Part shown: positions 34,640 through 36,689 of the stretch, one piece after another | Numbering within the stretch: position 1 is the stretch's first letter | Layout: each line of letters begins with the position of its first letter | Source of the DNA: Neobacillus sp. | Lineage (GTDB): Bacteria > Bacillota > Bacilli > Bacillales > Cytobacillaceae | Length of the DNA: 36,689 nt | NCBI GenBank assembly: GCA_029256785.1 | Contig: JAQSXG010000004.1 | Span: 1 to 36,689 of the forward strand | Reading direction: 5' to 3' | Position numbers and translations under genes: made by a program | The notes under the pieces: model-generated | The model's input: the letters and a program-made list of their open reading frames with translations, nothing else | Databases searched by the model: none | What the model was told of the DNA's origin: nothing

Positions 34640-35110
34640 GTGAAGGAGAGACAACTTATGAACAGTTTAAACATTACAGATTGGGCGTCCCACAGTGATA
34701 TTGAAAAGAAATTAGGCATTCTTACAAATGAAGGATTTTCAGCGTTCATGGACAAGTTGAGCTACATTGCGACGTACTGGCAGGAATCCGGATTAGTATG
34801 TTTTGATGGGTTAGTTAATATCGTTAAATTTTTCAAGACCGTCAATATTGAGAGAGACACGCGTTGGGGAAACACATTGATTATCGATGACTATCGAGAA
34901 ATAAACGAAACAAATTTTGACAACAAATCAGATGAACTGTCCATTAAACGCTGGGTCTTAAGAGAAATGATGACGGATGTAGCTGATATGATTGACGAAG
35001 GTTTTAGATACGGGATGGAGAATTTTCAAGAAACAGAAGTACTGAAAGATTTTCTTTTCTACCTTGCACTTATGACAATATTTTTTCAACGACCAGCTTA
35101 TATGAAGTAA
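34640..35110 (+). CDS. Hypothetical protein
   Basis: 156-aa ORF; shares helical, acidic character with the upstream gene product. Confidence 0.6.
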   Translation: MKERQLMNSLNITDWASHSDIEKKLGILTNEGFSAFMDKLSYIATYWQESGLVCFDGLVNIVKFFKTVNIERDTRWGNTLIIDDYREINETNFDNKSDELSIKRWVLREMMTDVADMIDEGFRYGMENFQETEVLKDFLFYLALMTIFFQRPAYMK

Positions 35111-35266
35111 TGTCACAAAAGGAAGCAAAGCCCTTACGCTATTACTTTCCGTCAGCTAAAAGCAGACAAGGAATTTATTGATTCTTTAAACGTCTTTAGA
35201 AGCAAAGAACCAGTCCATTCAATTACAGTGACTCAGCGCCTTGATGATGTAATCAAACACTATTGA
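35110..35266 (+). pseudogene. Frameshifted small ORF
   Basis: Starts MSQKE.. and continues in another frame as QSPYAITFRQLKADKEFIDSLNVFRSKEPVHSITVTQRLDDVIKHY; length 157 nt (3n+1). Confidence 0.5.
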
Positions 35267-35312
35267 TAAGTAAATTATCACGTTGTTGACATTTAAGTAA
35301 AAAGGTGAGGAT

Positions 35313-35454
35313 ATGAACAAGAAACGTCAGGAGATTTGGGAAATATTCGCTGTCAACTTTGCTTTTCGAACCAAAACATAACGTTCGCTTCTGGTGGCAC
35401 GAAATAACAGACACCATTAGATCAGCAATAAAACATTGGAATAATGCACAATAG
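35313..35454 (+). pseudogene. Frameshifted small ORF
   Basis: RBS AAGGTGAGG; MNKKRQEIWEIFAVNFA.. then FEPKHNVRFWWHEITDTIRSAIKHWNNAQ in another frame; length 142 nt (3n+1). Confidence 0.55.
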
Positions 35455-35499
35455 ACAGCAGATATGTTGCTATTAAAAAGGAGGTAGATTATTACGGAG

Positions 35500-36387
35500 T
35501 TGAGTCAATCGGTCAAAGCTATACTTCTAATGCAAAATTATTTACAGCATTCTAAATCATTCAAAGGCTTGACGCCTAAAAATTGGACGTTCGTTGCTTA
35601 TGATGACGCCGGTGAATCCTGGAGGAATACAAGCAGCTTAAGATGCCATTGTGGGAAATTATTACGCTACCGATACACATTTAAATACATAGGGGATCTA
35701 AGTGTAATAGACAACTTGCTGGATGCTGATAAAGAAGATGTTCGGAAACAAAATGGTATTGTCTATTTCGGAGAGACCTGTTTCAACCATAAGATTCTTG
35801 GTTTGTCCAATGAGCAGTCCAACAATCTTGTCACAGGGATAAAAACGATACGGCAGCAAGCCCTTCGCTATCTCCAGAACGATGAAACTCTAAAAAAAGC
35901 TCTTGAGGCCCAAAGACATTTGATTAAATTGTTAGGCTATAATAAGATTTCCTTTCCTGGCTATGTAAATGAACTCGACCAAATGGATCTACCTATAAAC
36001 AGGGAGCAGATGGGCGAATTACAAGATCTCTACGAGGCTCATGTGCAAACAATGCCAAGACCAAGGAGTTCGGTCCGTTATAGGAACTTAGAAGAGATCG
36101 AGATCACTCCACGTCCCAACAGCATCCTTCAGGATGATCCTCTTACAGCTGAGCTATTTCTTCAGCGTTATGGAGCCATAGAAGCCGGTAAAGAAGTCAG
36201 CGCATTGGAATTGGCTTATGAAATTGATGTTCAAAGTCCAAATCATTACGGCTATTATTCTTCAGGTAAGCCATATCTTTATTCAGAAATCGTCCTATAT
36301 CTTGACAACGAGCAAAGGCGTGGAAATGTCATAATCACCAATAAAGGTTGGGATGATATTCTTTTTAAAAAACGACGCGATGCTTAG
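35500..36387 (+). CDS. Hypothetical protein with CHCG N-terminal motif
   Basis: 295-aa ORF; TTG start after AAGGAGG; SLRCHCGKLLRYRYTF. Confidence 0.65.
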   Translation: MSQSVKAILLMQNYLQHSKSFKGLTPKNWTFVAYDDAGESWRNTSSLRCHCGKLLRYRYTFKYIGDLSVIDNLLDADKEDVRKQNGIVYFGETCFNHKILGLSNEQSNNLVTGIKTIRQQALRYLQNDETLKKALEAQRHLIKLLGYNKISFPGYVNELDQMDLPINREQMGELQDLYEAHVQTMPRPRSSVRYRNLEEIEITPRPNSILQDDPLTAELFLQRYGAIEAGKEVSALELAYEIDVQSPNHYGYYSSGKPYLYSEIVLYLDNEQRRGNVIITNKGWDDILFKKRRDA

Positions 36388-36689
36388 GGTTCGTCCAACC
36401 ATTGCGTAAGCTTTTCCTTCAGCTGATTGCCGGCAGATTTGCCGGCAATTTTTACGTTTTCTACGATCGCGCTAATTAGCGCAGTAAAACTAATTTTTTC
36501 CTCGCCGTGGTTAAGAACTCGATAAACTTCTTTAAGCTCTTTCAGACGCCCGTCATCTAACGCATGCCGGCAGTGGTTAGTTACATAGGCATTAACTATT
36601 CTGCCATGCTGTAAGCCTGTCTCAAGCAGCAGAGATGCCGTGGCATGTGGCGTTATTGAAAGGGCATATGCAAGTCGTTCAATTTGGTC
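36384..36689 (-). CDS. Partial hypothetical protein (truncated by window end; absent from the ORF track)
   Basis: Open minus frame from the window edge: DQIERLAYALSITPHATASLLLETGLQHGRIVNAYVTNHCRHALDDGRLKELKEVYRVLNHGEEKISFTALISAIVENVKIAGKSAGNQLKEKLTQWLDEP*. Confidence 0.55.
   Translation of the reverse strand, partial: DQIERLAYALSITPHATASLLLETGLQHGRIVNAYVTNHCRHALDDGRLKELKEVYRVLNHGEEKISFTALISAIVENVKIAGKSAGNQLKEKLTQWLDEP

Noticed and set aside
1-36689. Transposons, integrases, antibiotic-resistance genes, tRNA or rRNA genes
   Set aside because: Looked for in the translated ORFs and intergenic DNA; no convincing example recognised.

Overview
This window is the backbone of a conjugative plasmid from a Gram-positive host (Bacillota; the exact host cannot be told from the sequence). 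From ~23.7 kb down to ~0.7 kb, one minus-strand block encodes a T4SS-type conjugation machine: MobL/MobP-like relaxase, VirB8-like protein, lysozyme+NlpC/P60 hydrolase, VirB4 ATPase, DUF5592-like protein, VirB6/TrbL-like protein and VirD4-like coupling protein. The same block holds a Tad/T2SS-F-like sub-module: CpaF/VirB11-type ATPase, two TadB/TadC-like membrane proteins, two pseudopilin-like proteins and a second small P-loop ATPase. It also holds a large MucBP-like adhesin with a degenerate thioester domain and a Lys/Ala-rich lipoprotein. The block starts at a near-consensus promoter (TTGACA-17-TATACT), divergent from a ribbon-helix-helix-like regulator. It has a ~390-nt structured leader, an intrinsic terminator before the first gene, a second strongly structured ~400-nt RNA region after that gene, and more intrinsic terminators inside the block. 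I interpret this as a terminator-punctuated operon that probably needs processive antitermination (conAn-like). From 24 to 27.4 kb there are two tandem replicons of the same architecture. Each has a rep gene with internal dyad iterons, a paralogous ~111-aa downstream protein, an antisense ctRNA with its own promoter and terminator, and a leader that can switch between RBS-sequestering and RBS-releasing folds. A ParM/ParR-type partition locus follows, then two XRE-type regulators. Next is a plus-strand leading-region-like set of small genes (SSB, ArpU-like, Cys-rich mini-protein and unknowns), in which three ORFs are broken by single-base frameshifts. Protein family calls rest on motif recognition and gene order, not on database searches.
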